A stretch of 64,000 nt of DNA, from the NCBI GenBank assembly GCA_030144725.1, contig JASKMD010000029.1:14418280-14482279 (forward strand), read 5' to 3'. Below are positions 12,101-24,258 of this stretch, one piece after another. Source of the DNA: Haematococcus lacustris (lineage: Eukaryota > Chlorophyta > Chlorophyceae > Chlamydomonadales > Haematococcaceae). Both the position numbers and the translations under genes were made by a program. The notes under the pieces are model-generated. The model searched no databases and was not told the DNA's origin. It saw nothing but the letters and a program-made list of their open reading frames with translations. Within the stretch, counting starts at the first letter, position 1; every line of letters begins with the position of its first letter.

Positions 12101-15100
12101 ACAGACGAGACTTCAAAGCGCAGTGGAGTTGTGAATGTACTGAGCATGTCCCGATGGTGACGTAGGTGGACACCCTGTTCTGTGGCGAGGTGGGCTACCT
12201 GGCTGCACAGATCAAGAGTGTGAAAGACGCACGAGTGGGTGACACAGTAACACAGAAGAAGAACATGGCTGCAAGCCCCCTGCCAGGCTATCAGGACGTG
12301 CAGCCTATGGTGTACTGCGGGCTGTTTCCTGTGGAGACAGACGACTACCAGGTGGGTGCTTGCATCAGCACCGCATGCAGAGCAAGGACCTGATGGGATT
12401 TGAACCCACACCCATTCAAACCCACTCCTATCACCATCATCCAAGTCCACTGTGGTGCTGAAAACAGCTGCTGTGCACAGCCCCAGCTTGAGTGCAGAGC
12501 AGGTGCAGCTTGCATTGCATGACAGCCGGTGTACCTCACACCGCATGCACCGCGGCTTGCATGCGCTTGCTTGTGGCCGGCCTGGCAGGACCTGCGGGAG
12601 GGGCTGGAGAAGCTGCAGCTGAACGATGCGGCGCTAAAGTTTGAGCCTGAGGTGTCCAGCGCCATGGGGTTTGGCTTCCGCTGCGGCTTCCTGGGGCTCC
12701 TGCACATGGAGATTGTGCAGGTCAGGATGAGGGTGGCGTGTGAGGTGGCTGAGTGGTGGTCCGGGTAGACTGAAGTTGGTGTGCAGGGTGGGCAAGGGCA
12801 ACAGGAGTGGAGTTATGGCAGCTACTTCTCGACAGGTGATAGTGTGCTTGCAGCTTGATCTGCCTTGCATGGGCCTGCTTGTGTGATGCCTAAGTCTTTG
12901 CTCCTGCCCCTTCTAAACCCACTCCGCTTGCTGTTTGCCCTCTTGCCACCTGGTGCCTGTTGTACAAGGAGTTAGTTGGCAGGAGTGATTTGAGCGAGGG
13001 CTTAGTCACAGACACCAGTGTTAGTGTAGCTTGACCTGCCCTGCATGTGTACATTGATGGCAGTGCTTGTGTGGTTGCTCCCCAGCGCCTCCCTGCAGCC
13101 ACTCTCTCACATCTGCCCTCCCAGTCCTTGATGCCTGTGTTGCATGTGCAGGAGCGGCTTGAGCGAGAGTGGAACCTAGCCCTGATCACCACAGCACCCA
13201 CTGTGGTGTACCAATGCATCACAACCGATGGCCGCGAACTATTGATCAACAGCCCGGCCGAGCTGCCAGAGGTGAGGACCGGGGTAGCAGGCAGGGGAAG
13301 GCCAGCAATGTCTGTCAGCCTGTCAGGCCAGCAATGTCTGTCTCGTGCCACCTGCTGTTCACGCCTGCCCTGCCCAGGCCAGCAAGAGGGAGAGCATCAG
13401 TGAGCCATACGTGCGGTTGGAGATGGTGACGCCCACTGAGTATGTTGGCAACCTCATGGAGCTGGCTACCGGGCGGAGAGGTGGGGCACAGCCTGAGGCC
13501 GGCAGGCCACCAACCACCAAGCACACCCAGACCACCCTCGCCCCATGTCTAGACCACCCAGCTATCCGCACCCACCCTGCATCCTGATCTCCTGCCACCT
13601 GCCTTGCCACCTGATGTGCCCTCAGCTTGGCCTGAGTGAGCATTGCTCCATGCCGGCTGCTGCCTGCCTGGCTGCTGTGGGGGCTGGTTGTGGCAGGCGA
13701 GTTCGTTGAAATGAAGTACTTGACTGAGAAGCGTACCACACTGGTGTACAACATCCCCCTTGCTGAAGTGGTGACTGACTACTTTGACATGCTGAAGAGT
13801 CGCACCAAGGGCTATGCCAGCATGGAGTACAAGGTCATTGGCTACAGGTGAGGGGCCAGGGCACTGCTGACTGTGGGTCCTGGCTTGTCTGCGCAGCCTC
13901 TGATGGTCAGATGCAGGAACTGCAGGTGGTGGTGTGGCTGACACCGCTGACAGTGTGTGTGTCAGTGTGTGTGTCAGCAGGTTGCGGGTGCTGCCCCTTG
14001 CCCACCTGCCCCTATGCAAGCAACCAAGCATTGTCACTGAGCATGTCACTGGGCAGGTCAGGCACCCAATGTACACAGTCACTCACACAGTCATAGACAC
14101 AGAGGCACCCAGTCCAGGAGCATAGAATTGCATTCATAGCACATGGTGCCTGGTGCATGGCAGCTTGGGGTGTGCACCAGAGGTCAGTCAGAAGGTGAGG
14201 CAGTTGTGCTGGCCAGCCTGCAGGAAAAATGAGCTGGTGAAGCTGGAGGTGAAGATCAATGGCGAGCCTGGTAAGCAAGCAGGGACCCTGTGTCTGTCTC
14301 ATGGCTTTCCAACAGCTTGCCAGCCAGCTGGTTGGCCTCCGTGTACCAGGTCAGCTGTGGCTTTTAAATGCTGTAGGGGCAGTAAGGTGAGTCCCAGAGG
14401 TGGGCCAAGATAGAGCACAACACATACTAGGCCAGTCAGTTGCAGTGTGACGCACAACGTGACCATCCATGATGCCCGAGTGTCATGCTTTCCTGTCTGC
14501 CTGTCTGCCTGCCTGCCTGCAGCTGAGCCCCTGAGTGTAGTGTGCCACCGTGATGCGGCTTACAAGCTGGGCAAGCAGCTGGTCAGCAAGCTGAAGGAGC
14601 TCATTCCCCGCCAGATGTTCAGGTAGGCTCAGCCACCACCTGACGGTCTCTGCTTGCGTCGGCTAACGCTCTAGCTACAGCACTGCAGGCTGTGCAGTCA
14701 GGCGGCAAGGTGAGGGCGCTCTGACCATTACCTCGCACCATGGGGGGCTAAGTTATGGCAGTGGCTGGCCTTGTTTGGCCATGCCTGGCTGTGGTCGTGG
14801 CTGTGGCTGTGGCTGTGGCAAGAACTACAGCGCCATTCTTTCCACCCATCGTGCGCATCAACCTGCACACATCTTACCTGACCACACATTTCACCTGTGC
14901 CATTGTACAAGCCTAAACAGCCGACCACAACTGCCACTTTTGAGTGTAGCAGTAGGTTGTGTTGGCTGTGTTGGCTGGCTGGTGAGATGGTGTGGTGTGA
15001 TGCTCCTGCTGCCCACCAGGGTCCCTATCCAGGCTTGCATCGGTGTCAAGGTGATTGCTTCAGAGGCCATTGCCCCTTACCGCAAGGACGTGCTGGCCAA

Positions 15101-15637
15101 GTGCTATGGAGGGGACATCAGCCGCAAGAAGAAGCTGCTGCAGAAGCAGGTAAGCAGTGCCGCATGCAGGCTGGGGACGGGGAGGGTGACTGGGAAGGTG
15201 GTACAGGGAAAGGTGGAGCAAAGAGGAGGAGGGGGAAATGGTGGAAGGTGGTGTGGGGTGAGCTGGGTTAGTGTAGGGTTCGGGCTTGAAAGCACCCTCA
15301 CACGTCCCTGGGTCTCCTCACATGTGCAGTCCCCCTTCGATTTACTCCTCATGCTTGATCAGGCCTGTGCCGTGTGGCTGGCTGTGCTGGTTGTTTAGCT
15401 TTGTTGGAGCTTGCAGTGAATGGAAGGCTAGGCAAGGCGGTTGTCAGCCGAGTTGGAATAGCAGGCAAATTAGCAAAGCAGGCCAGCAGCTTGGCCCCAT
15501 GCATACCAGCTAACGGCCGACGTCACATGTCGCAGGCCGACGGGAAGAAGCGAATGAAGTCGCTGGGCAAGGTTGAGATCCCTCAAGAGGCTTTCATGGC
15601 GGTGCTGAAGCTGGACAAGGAATCGTCGGACGAGTGA
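9190..15637 (+). CDS. LEPA: Elongation factor 4 (LepA), plastid-type, 18 exons
   Basis: GTPase that binds stalled ribosomes and back-translocates or rescues them; in plants and algae LepA acts in the chloroplast. Exons joining in phase: 9190-9378, 9442-9487, 9659-9729, 9828-9954, 10314-10329, 10600-10754, 11105-11205, 11468-11605, 11789-11878, 12166-12351, 12589-12720, 13152-13271, 13378-13480, 13697-13847, 14224-14270, 14523-14622, 15020-15149, 15536-15637. The sum is 2004 nt, 667 residues, the usual size for plastid LepA. Motifs: HIDHGKST (G1), ERERGITIK (G2), DTPGHVDF (G3, spanning two introns), NKIDLPG (G4), VSAKQG (G5), then the EF-G-like domains and the LepA C-terminal domain ([30 protein letters not shown]). 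The first about 60 residues are Ala/Ser-rich without the GTPase fold, as expected of a transit peptide. Oddities: intron 1 has a GC donor, and exon 5 is only 16 nt. Confidence 0.95.
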
Positions 15638-16830
15638 GCGAGTCTGGGTCGTGCCTGCCACCCCAAGTGCTTAGATGGCCAAAGGGACCAGGAGCCCACG
15701 CTGGGTGTTGGTGCTTGACCTAGCATGAGTGAGGCCTGAGCGGCTGGAGAACAGCTACGTGTGCCCTACAGTGTGGGCCACCCATTGCCCCAAGCCACAT
15801 TTTGTGGGCGCTGTCATGGCGGCCCTTTGTTGAGTAATGTTTCACGAAGGTGTGGCAACGCTGCAGGATGTCATCACATTGACATACACATGGACCCGTG
15901 AAAGCCCAAGTAGCTTGAAAAGGCCACCGCCATCTCAAACTACATTGCGCAACGGCTCGGAAGAAGCGGGTGCAAGACAGCCCACCCAAGGCTTAGCAGC
16001 AGCCTGCTGGGGCACAGTGATGAGTCCCCACCTATTTGAGCTGTCATCAGCTTACACTTAGTGCATGCAGGCCATGCCAACTCTACACTTTTGCCTATAG
16101 TCTACAGCTGATGACAGGTCAAAGGGGGCTCAGGGGTCGGGCAATAGTGTAGGTGGTAGGCACACATGCACCATGCCCATGTGCATTGGGTATACTCCAC
16201 ACAGCCCCACACCGTTTGAGTGTTCCCGCTATTGATCACTATTGGTCCCTGGTGGTCCGACTCGTTCGGAGGCCCTAGTGAGGGACGAGGGGGTGGTTGC
16301 CGCCCATTGACCTGACTGTTGGTAGGTCAGCCGAGGCCGAGGGCAGTACAGGGGTGTTCTCCTCAGCCGAGAGGTGGGGGTCGGATAGGGACAGGGTGGA
16401 CAGCTGAGGGGAAGCAGGGGAGGTGGGCAGCTGCAGGCTGTGCTGCGGTATTGTGCCCCGGGTCGGCTCGGTCACCGCTTCTCCAACACCGTCTGGGGAG
16501 ATAGGTGGTGGGGGGGGCACATTGTGTACCTGCAGTTCCATAGCAAGGCAGCCACGCAGGCATCTTGCCCCTGGACCCGTGCCAGTACATCATGTGAACG
16601 GAGGGACGGGTACATCAGGCGAGCACAAGTACCTGGTACACCCTACTGGGCACGCCTTACGTGCACAGATAAGTGAACATGTACTGGGTAAGTATGCCTG
16701 TACGACCTACACGCTGGGATGATGTATCAGTGACAATCGACATGGACGAAGATTGCGACAAGGAAGCATATCAATATTTGAACGAGCCACGTGCGTACGG
16801 ACTTGGTAGCGGGTCGTCTTCTGCACGCAT
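15638..16830. other. Gene-free stretch between LEPA and the HR-like gene
   Basis: About 1.2 kb. I find no ORF with recognisable similarity. A G-rich stretch around 16240-16540 contains short open frames on both strands that look like chance frames. It should hold the LEPA 3' UTR and the promoter of the next gene. Confidence 0.45.
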
Positions 16831-18390
16831 ATGGCGCCTGTAGTGCCTTCTTCCGGATCCCCCAGCCCCTGGGGGGGAACCTGGCAACAGACCGTAGCCC
16901 GTTTCATGACGGCGATGACCTTCTTCATTTCAGCTCTGCAGCTATTCCAATCGTTTAACCAGGATACGGGAGGGCCCCTTGTGTCAGCGCTCGGCCCTAA
17001 TGTCGACAGGTTGATGTTACATGCTCAAAGACTGACAGGTCTGACCGTGCCCGGAGTCAAGGTGAGGGTGATTCATGCATCGCACCCCCCTCAAGTCGAG
17101 CTATTCGTGTTTGCAAGTTGCCAACTCAGCCCTGTCCGTGCAGCCCTTCTACCCTCGGCTCTTCCTGGCCCTAGCAACTACCGAGTTTCTGGGCGCATTG
17201 CTGTATGCGTCAGACATCCGCTTCGGAGGCTGGATCCTAGTATGTATATCCAATGAAGCCATGCAGTTACATGGCACTATGGTTGAGGTCACGTCCTGTC
17301 CTGTGCTGTTTGCCATCAGTCAGCCACGTGATGTATCATGACTGTCATGACACACGTCACCTGCTCAAGTCAACCTTCTACTCTGAAGGCCTGCATGGGA
17401 TGATCCATGGGCTGGATGCTGACCATGCAAGATCTGCATGAGAGGGTTCATGTACTGGCTCCTGACGGTATGAGATGTGCCTGTGCAGCTGGGCTCTCTG
17501 GCGATCAGCACACCACTGCGCCACAACTGGTGGGACCACATCCACCACCCGGTGCAGCTGCAAGTGCAGCTCGACCAGTTCATCAAGGTGAGTTAGGAAG
17601 GGGACGGTCATGAGGAAGTGAGACCCAGTCTATCGTGTGGCGCAATGTTCGTCTGGCCTTGTGGTGTCATGGGATAAGTGGCGTGCTGCAATGTGTCGTC
17701 CTCATTGTCGCGGTCTTTTTCACATCATGAGTGTTAACGCCTTAACCAGACAAGTGTTCCAGCCATCCACATGCAGTTGCATGGCTACTAGACTGCCTCA
17801 CATCCACCTCAACCACAATAGGCACACTCACCAAGCCACGTGCCCATGGGCTTCAAGTCAACAAGCAGCAGTGCCTGCAGCTGAGCCGATGTGCAGCCAT
17901 CATGAACCATCATCCTTACACAGCATCTGCAACTTTTGGCATGGCTGCAACACGTATGCTCATAGCCTCCATGTGTGATGGTTCATGCTGGCCTACTCCT
18001 GATGGGCAGTGTGTGGGGCTGGCGGGCGCGCTGTGCTACTTCCTGGCAACCAGCAAAGGAACCCGCCATCGCAACAAGTACGAGGTGTGTGGCCGCAGGC
18101 CCTGGACCCCACCAGCTTCCAGTGCAGCAGCAGAGATGATTGACCATCTGACCACAACTACATTTGTCTTGATCACCACCAACCTCTGTCATCGGGTGCA
18201 ATGCGTTGCTGTCAGGCAACCCTTGCAATGCATGTCTACATGCCAGCCTGCCTGTGGCCTGCCTGTGGCCACTTGTGTGCAGCGGTGGATGGACCAGATG
18301 AAGGCAGACAGGGAAGTCAAAGCAGCCCAGCTGCAGGCTGCAGCCCAGGCTGCTCCCCTCACAGCAGGAGAGAGCAAGAAGGAGTCGTGA
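16831..18390 (+). CDS. HR-like lesion-inducing protein-related (DoxX-like) small membrane protein
   Basis: Five exons join in phase: 16831-17061, 17144-17239, 17489-17587, 18010-18084, 18283-18390, giving 202 residues, close to the about 160 of plant relatives plus an N-terminal leader and basic C-terminal tail. The pattern follows plant HR-like lesion inducers: a first hydrophobic helix (MTFFISALQLFQSF) followed by GGP and an amphipathic stretch, a second helix with TEFLGALLYAS, a third region LGSLAISTPLRHNWWD, a segment that aligns with the conserved QLFVKF region (VQLQVQLDQFIK), and a last helix VGLAGALCYFL. Four membrane segments are visible. The biochemical role of the family is not established; plant members are linked to membrane and cell-death phenotypes. 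The C-terminus is charged, Lys/Glu/Gln-rich and soluble. Confidence 0.75.
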
Positions 18391-18625
18391 CATGCATGGA
18401 GGTCTGCCCGCCAATACGTCTGCTGTCAGCAAGTCTGGACCAACAGCCATGTTGGCATGACAGACAAAGCTCTGCTCTCAGACTCAGGCTGGGAGAGCTA
18501 GTAGGGCTGGTGTACCTGGAGCTCGTATGCCTGGAGCCTGGGCACCTTAAGGCAGCGGCATCCTCAGCGTTCACATTGACGCTGGTTTCTGCCCTGTCCC
18601 TAGCGTGTGACATGGGTTGCCAGAA

Positions 18626-21600
18626 TTAGAACACCCTGTCTGCAGTAGCAAACACCTGCCACACCAGCGCCCCTATGACATATAGTGCTGCAGTCAGCTG
18701 GAATACGGGGCTGAATGACTTCGTGTGCTGCACAATGTAACCGACTGCCGTGACCCCAATGATGCCTGACAGGGAGCCAAAGGTGTTGCACAGCCCGAAC
18801 ATCATGCCGGCATGCTGGGGGGCTATGTCGGACATGTTGGCCACAAAGCCCGCCTGCCCCAGGGATGTTGTGCCCAGCGCCACAGTCAGCAGGCCCACTG
18901 CAACCTGCGCAGCCACAATGCCAGCCAGACCCCTCTGGGCAGCACTCCCAGTAGGCAGGTCATGTGTGTGCGCCCTCCCCAACAAGGCTGGTTGTGAGCC
19001 CAGTGTGTGCCCTGGTGTGTGTGTGAGAGTGTCCAGTGATGCTCATGCAAACAGCTTGCTGTGAGGCTGAGGGTGGCGACCACACGATATGTGTGTGGGA
19101 CACACCAGCCACCTGTCCAGCTGCAGCCTAACCAGCTGTAGCCTAACCAGCTGTAGCCTAACCAGCTGTAGCCTAACCAGCTGTAGCCTAACCAGCTGTA
19201 GCCTAACCAGCTGTAGCCTAACCAGCTGTAGCCTAACCAGCTGTAGCCTAACCAGCTGTAGCCTAACCAGCTGTAGCCTATCCAGCCGCTTAAGCTCTGC
19301 TGTGCCCGAACTCTTGTGCTGCTGCAAGCCACATCACATGCATATCGCTGCATACCACTGCCACACTCCCTAGCAGCAGTGGCAGCTGCACACGTGCAGC
19401 AGGTGGAAGGATTGGAAGGGTGGCTGCGTCCCCCTCTGGCCTCTACCCTCCTGTTGTAAAGCTGCAGGGATGGCGCCATGATGTGAGTGTGATGGTGCGG
19501 CTGATACAGAGTGCCAGGCAGGCTTGGCAAACACTTCAAGGTCTTTCACTGCTGCAGCAGCAGCCAAGACAGCTTCACCTAGTCGCGGCGGCTAAGTGCT
19601 GCAATGAGTGCTGTAATGAGTGCTGCCAGCCCTGCTACGAGCCACAGCCACCAGTAGCAGCCCACCTGAGGCGATAGGCCAGGCTGGGCCAGCAGCAGCA
19701 GCGCAGCGGCCGGCACCAGGAACGCCACCGTCTGCACCCCCTTCCTCACCCGCACCAGCGGCACTCCTCCCGCCACTAGGCTATCTGCCAGCAGGCCTGA
19801 CAGGGAGCTGCCCACTGCCATGACCAGCCAGGGCAGGAAGGCCATGAAGCTGGAGCTGCGCAGGTCAAAGCCCAGAGCCTGCAGGTGGCAAGGCAAACGG
19901 CAAAATGACCCATGCAACATGGGCAGGGCCATGCCATGATTGTAACCTGCACCATTAGAGGTAATTCTACCTGATCGCTGCTGAGCTTCACACCGCCTCA
20001 GTTTGTCAGCTGCCAGGCCGCTGTGGCTTACTGGCTGAGCACATGCTGATGGCACAGGATGTGATGTGCTTGTCAATGATGGCTTGTCAATAACATACAG
20101 CCCCTTTGCTGCAACCTCCAGACACTTCACCAGTCTATTGAGCCCTCCGTCTCTCAGACCAGTACCCTCCTAGTGGTGGTGGCAGCCCTGTACCTCGCGC
20201 CTGCAGACCCCTGGAGGCCACCCTGAGCTCCCAGGGCCTCCAGCATCCAGCAGCCTACCCTGGGCTTTCTCGGCACCTAGGTGGACTGCCCCTGCTGTGT
20301 TTCTGGTGGGAGGGCAGCAGGAGGAGACAACCCCCCCTCCCTTACTGCATTCCCATTAGGAAGGGCGTTGTCTATCTCTCTCTTTCTTTCGTTTCCCTGC
20401 CGTGCCCGCCCAGCCTGCTCAGGAGCGTCCCCAGGAGCCTTCAACCCTAGCTTTCAATAGAGGCAGGTGGCTAGGTCAGGACACCAAGTGCGCGCCCATC
20501 ATGCACTTCCTTAAGGAAAGGAAGCAGCGCCCGCTGGGGCTATGCTGTGCTGGTGGCCAGGCAGCAAGGCCTGCCTAGGTCACAGCAACAAGCACAGCAG
20601 AAGCTCCTAGCATCTTGGATGGCAAGCATGACAGTAGAGACCCTGTCCCTCTGCTGCGGTGCTGGCAGCTAGGGTGCTGGCACAGCCTTCCACAGCCTCA
20701 CACTACTCTCTCAAGCTCCCAGCCCCAGCAACCGCCCAACAACCACCCAGCACCCCAACCAAAATCAGCATTCACCCAAGCATGCCCCCAACTGGTTATG
20801 CAGCTGCCAAGGGTGGCGTGCTGGACTGACTTCTATCCACAGCAACAGCAACGTGGCTGCGGAGCTGTACTCCTTTCCACAATGCGCGTGTGTGTGTGAG
20901 ATGTATGGGGGACCGCTGTGCACTGCCCTCCCTCTTTACCTTCACGAAATAGGTGGGCATCCAGTTCAGGTAAATGAAGTAGCCGAAGTGGTTGATGACA
21001 TTGACGACGATGATGGCCCACGTAGCTGAGTGCGTCAACAGAGAAGCTGGAGTGACCTGCCTCGGGGTGACCATGCTGACCTGGCTGAGCATGCTGCCTC
21101 CCCCCACACCTGGCTCGGCTGCTGCTGGGGCTGGGGCTGGGGCTGGGGTGCTGGCTGGCAGCAGAGGCTTGTTGGGGACCACCGTCATCCACATGAGCAG
21201 CAACGGCGCCCCCATAAAGCCAAAGATGCTGAACAGCCAGCGCCAGCCCCATGTGAGCAGGATGAGGGGGGACAGCACCAGACCCACTAGGTTGCCTGCT
21301 CAGGCAACAGGCCACAGCAGGCAAAGGGGTGGGGTGGGGGCTGAGGATGTGGCAGCATGTGGATGTGGCAGCATGTGCATCGCTGCGAGCAGGGCCTCAA
21401 GAGCAGGGGCAGGGGCAGGGGCAGGGGCAGGGGCAGGGGCAGGGGCAGGGGCAGGGGCAGGGGCAGGGGCAGGGGCAGGGGCAGGGGCAGGGGCAGCATG
21501 CAGTGTGTCCTCCGAAAGGAACCAAGGGGGCCATCAATCCACAGGGTGTGTCCTCCTAACACCACTCATGTGCCTGGCTAGCTACCCCTTCAGTGCAATG

Positions 21601-22551
21601 TTCCCCACGCCATCATCAGCAGCAGCAGCTGCTGCAGCGGAAAGAAGGACAGCAGCAGCAGCAGCAAATCGAAGGGTGGCGGCAGCAGCAGCAGCAGCAT
21701 ATCATCTAATGACAGTTACCTGCCAGCATGGGTGCTGCACACAGATGTGTAGCATTGTGGGTGCAGAACATGCGTTGTGCTGTCTGCCAGTGCTTGCCTG
21801 TGTGGAATCCCGTAAAGCATAGTCCCAATGCCCGGGCTTTCATGTCCTTGGGGATGAAGGAGGCCACCAAGTTGTTCATGGCAGGCAGCGCTACCCCCTC
21901 CCCCAGCCCCTGCGCAGTCAGCTCATGTGCACGCTAGCACGCCGGCAGCAGCAGGGGACAGCCAGGGCAACTGGGGCTACGTACCACACAGCAGCGGGCC
22001 AGCAGCATTGCGGGCAGGGTGAGACCTGCCGCCACCACAGGCGGTGACAGCGCCAGGGGCAGCAGCAGGCTGGCCAGGGAGAACCAGAGCATGCCACCCG
22101 CCAGCACCAGCTTGCCACCTGCAGCCAGACAAGAGCAGCGCAGACGCTTGCATGCATGCATGGGCTGCCTGGAGCTGATAAGAATGGTTCAAGCGGGACA
22201 CTAATCCAGGGGCAAGGGAGGCAGAAGAGCAGGAAGCCAGGGTCCTGTATGTGTATCCAGGGCGGGCACTGACCCTAGGCCGGTGCAAGGCAGGGAGCAG
22301 TGCAGGCTGTGGGCAGGGCTGCAGGAGCCGCTGCTTCCGTCGCTGGGCAGGCCGCTGCTTGCGCTGCTGGGCTGGCGAATGCTGAGCATATGGTACATGG
22401 GTAGGGGGTGAGGTGCCCGACCTGTGAGAGCTGGCTTGTGCCTTGTGTACACAGACCGCACCTGCACTTGACCTAGCTAGGCTAACCCAGCTGCAGCTGA
22501 GCAGCTGCAGGGTGGCAGCCAGTTCACTTTAGGATGGACAGGGTGAGGGTG

Positions 22552-22584
<33 letters not shown>

Positions 22585-23248
22585 GGGTTAGGGTTAGGTG
22601 TGCACATACCCACGCTTGACCAGCCAAGCTGAAGAGCACGCTCATGTGGCCTGACAAGCAGTGGTTGTGGTGCAGGGCATGCAATTGTGACTGTGACGCT
22701 GCCAAGATTGTTGGGTCAGCTCAAGGCTGCAGTCCGCAGCTGCTGCTGGCTGGAGCGCATGTCAGGCCACTCTGGAGCCCTACACATAGCCCTGCTCTGC
22801 ATCCTGTTCATGTCTTGGTGACAGGCAGGTCAGCGCAGCCTTGAAGCCCCTGAGGGTGGGCTGACCCTGGCTTGCTGCCACTGCCCTCCTCCAGTAGGCA
22901 GGGCCTGCCAGCCTGCTGCCTCCTGCTGCCAGCCTACTGCCAGCCTGCTGCCAGCCTGCTGCCAGCCTGCTGCCAGCCTGCTGCCAGCCTGCTCCTTGAC
23001 AGCAGCACATCAGGCAATGGCCATGTAAAGGATACAGGAATGTTGCATGTGGTGAGTCCCAATTGCCTATGAGGCACTGCAGCTTAAGGTTGAGGCCTGG
23101 GTGCACACACAGCACAGCTTGGCTGCAGGCCACCAGGCAGTGGACCACCCACCATACTTGTCAGCCAGGGCGCCCCCAAGCAGCTGTGTGGCCATGTAAC
23201 CCCACAGGAAGGCTGACTGTATGACACCCTGTGCGCAGTTGAGTCCAG

Positions 23249-23316
<68 letters not shown>

Positions 23317-23672
23317 TAGCAGCAGTAGTAGGCTGTACAACTTCCTGTGGCAGGGCCTAGTACACACATTGGACAGTGAAGGCCGGTAGCAGCAGCAGCA
23401 GCAGCAGCAGCAGGAGTTGCAGCAGAGGGGACAGCAGCTGCAGCTACGCACCGGCAGCGGTACCAGCAGCAGCAGCAGCAGCAGCAGAGAAAGGAGTCTG
23501 GCATGTGCCTGGAGTGTGCAGAGATTCGGCATGCCGTGCAGGCGCTGACCTGGTAGCTTTCAGCCCACCCAAACTCTGCTGACATGGGGATGATGGCCAC
23601 GCTGAGGCAGATGCGGTCCATGTTGCACAGCAGCAGCGCCAGGGCCGTGGGCAGCACCACGGTGGCCAGAGC
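18626..23672 (-). CDS. Major facilitator transporter, SLC17/ANTR (plastid anion transporter) type; 5' end not found
   Basis: Exons on the minus strand join in phase: 23672-23550, 23228-23153, 22118-21985, 21909-21798, 21295-20940, 19878-19666, 18904-18626. They give a nearly complete 12-helix MFS core. Family marks: CNMDRICLSVAIIPMS in helix 1; GVIQSAFLWGY and GGALADKYGG (the helix 2-3 loop); GEGVALPAMNNL; WGWRWLFSIFG; YFIYLNWMPTYF in helix 7; NMSDIAPQHAG and GLCNTFGS near the end. These match plant ANTR/NPT4-type transporters, which move phosphate, ascorbate or other organic anions, many in plastid membranes; the substrate cannot be told from sequence. The cytosolic loop is Pro/Ala-rich. The initiation exon and any transit peptide lie upstream of 23672 and were not identified. 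The intron after 21798 has a GC donor. Introns carry several tandem arrays and a telomere-like block. Confidence 0.87.
19121..19281. repeat. 15-bp minisatellite, about 10 copies
   Basis: Unit AACCAGCTGTAGCCT repeated head to tail inside the intron between the last two coding exons of the MFS gene. The array is open in several frames and translates to LGYSW-type or SCSLT repeats; these frames are an artefact of the array. Confidence 0.95.
21403..21496. repeat. GGGGCA hexanucleotide array, about 15 copies
   Basis: Perfect tandem GGGGCA in an MFS-gene intron. The G-rich strand is the plus strand, i.e. the non-coding strand of the transporter gene. Confidence 0.95.
22543..22599. repeat. Interstitial telomere-like repeat
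   Basis: Run of GGGTTAGGG and GGGTTTAGGG units, preceded by GGTGAGGGTGAGGG. It mixes TTAGGG and TTTAGGG forms. It sits in an intron of the transporter gene, flanked by ordinary sequence, so it is not a chromosome end. Confidence 0.8.
22922..22993. repeat. 11-bp minisatellite (CTGCCAGCCTG), about 6 copies
   Basis: Tandem units with one A/G variant, in the same MFS-gene intron as the telomere-like block. Confidence 0.9.
23250..23315. repeat. CAG trinucleotide array, about 21 copies
   Basis: Uninterrupted (CAG)n in the intron between the first two identified transporter exons; two shorter CAG arrays follow at about 23391 and 23465. Confidence 0.95.
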
Positions 23673-24258
23673 CTGGCTGGGGGAGGGGAGGCTGGGAGGC
23701 TGGGCGGGGTCAGTCACCCCAGCATGGCTGTGACACCTCACCGCCCTGCATCACCAAGCACATTTGCACACCACCAATCACCATCAACCACCAACCACCA
23801 CCAGGCTTGGTCGTGCCACAGTCTTGCACTGTACTGCTGATGCAGTCAAACATGGCGGTAATGATGAGGACAGCGTTTACGGCATGGTGGGGTGATTACA
23901 GCCTTCAGACTGGTTTGGCTGGCTAAGTTTGTGGCGGAGAGTTAGGAGAGTGAGGATGAGGATGGTGGTCAAGCCATGTGTGAGGATGAGGGTGACACTA
24001 AAGTGAAGGATGAGAATGAGGGTATACTGAGGGTTGGGGGGACTGAAGACGGAAGCAGAAGAATGTGGCCAATCACTCCAACATGCTGCAGGTCATGCCA
24101 CAGGATCCACTGCTATTTCTGCAACAGGACAGGCGAGGAGGTGTCAGATGACAGGGCTCATGCGCCTCAACATGTGCCTTGCAGCCATGTGCAGCAGGCG
24201 GCAGCCCCTAGCTATGACTGCCTCTTGGCCCCTGGCCACGTCTGGTGCAGCTGCCAGC

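Noticed and set aside
12391..12453. tRNA-like sequence on the minus strand of a LepA intron (B-box GGTTCAAATCC with a matching 7-bp acceptor-like stem)
   Set aside because: Only about 59 nt long, too short to hold both D and anticodon arms; at best a truncated tRNA or SINE relic.
19089..19327. Long frames with LGYSW / SCSLT repeats on both strands
   Set aside because: They arise from the 15-bp minisatellite, which is open in several frames; no flanking coding sequence supports a repeat protein.
21287..21822. Long frame over the GGGGCA array and CAG tracts
   Set aside because: Low-complexity translation across an intron of the opposite-strand transporter gene.
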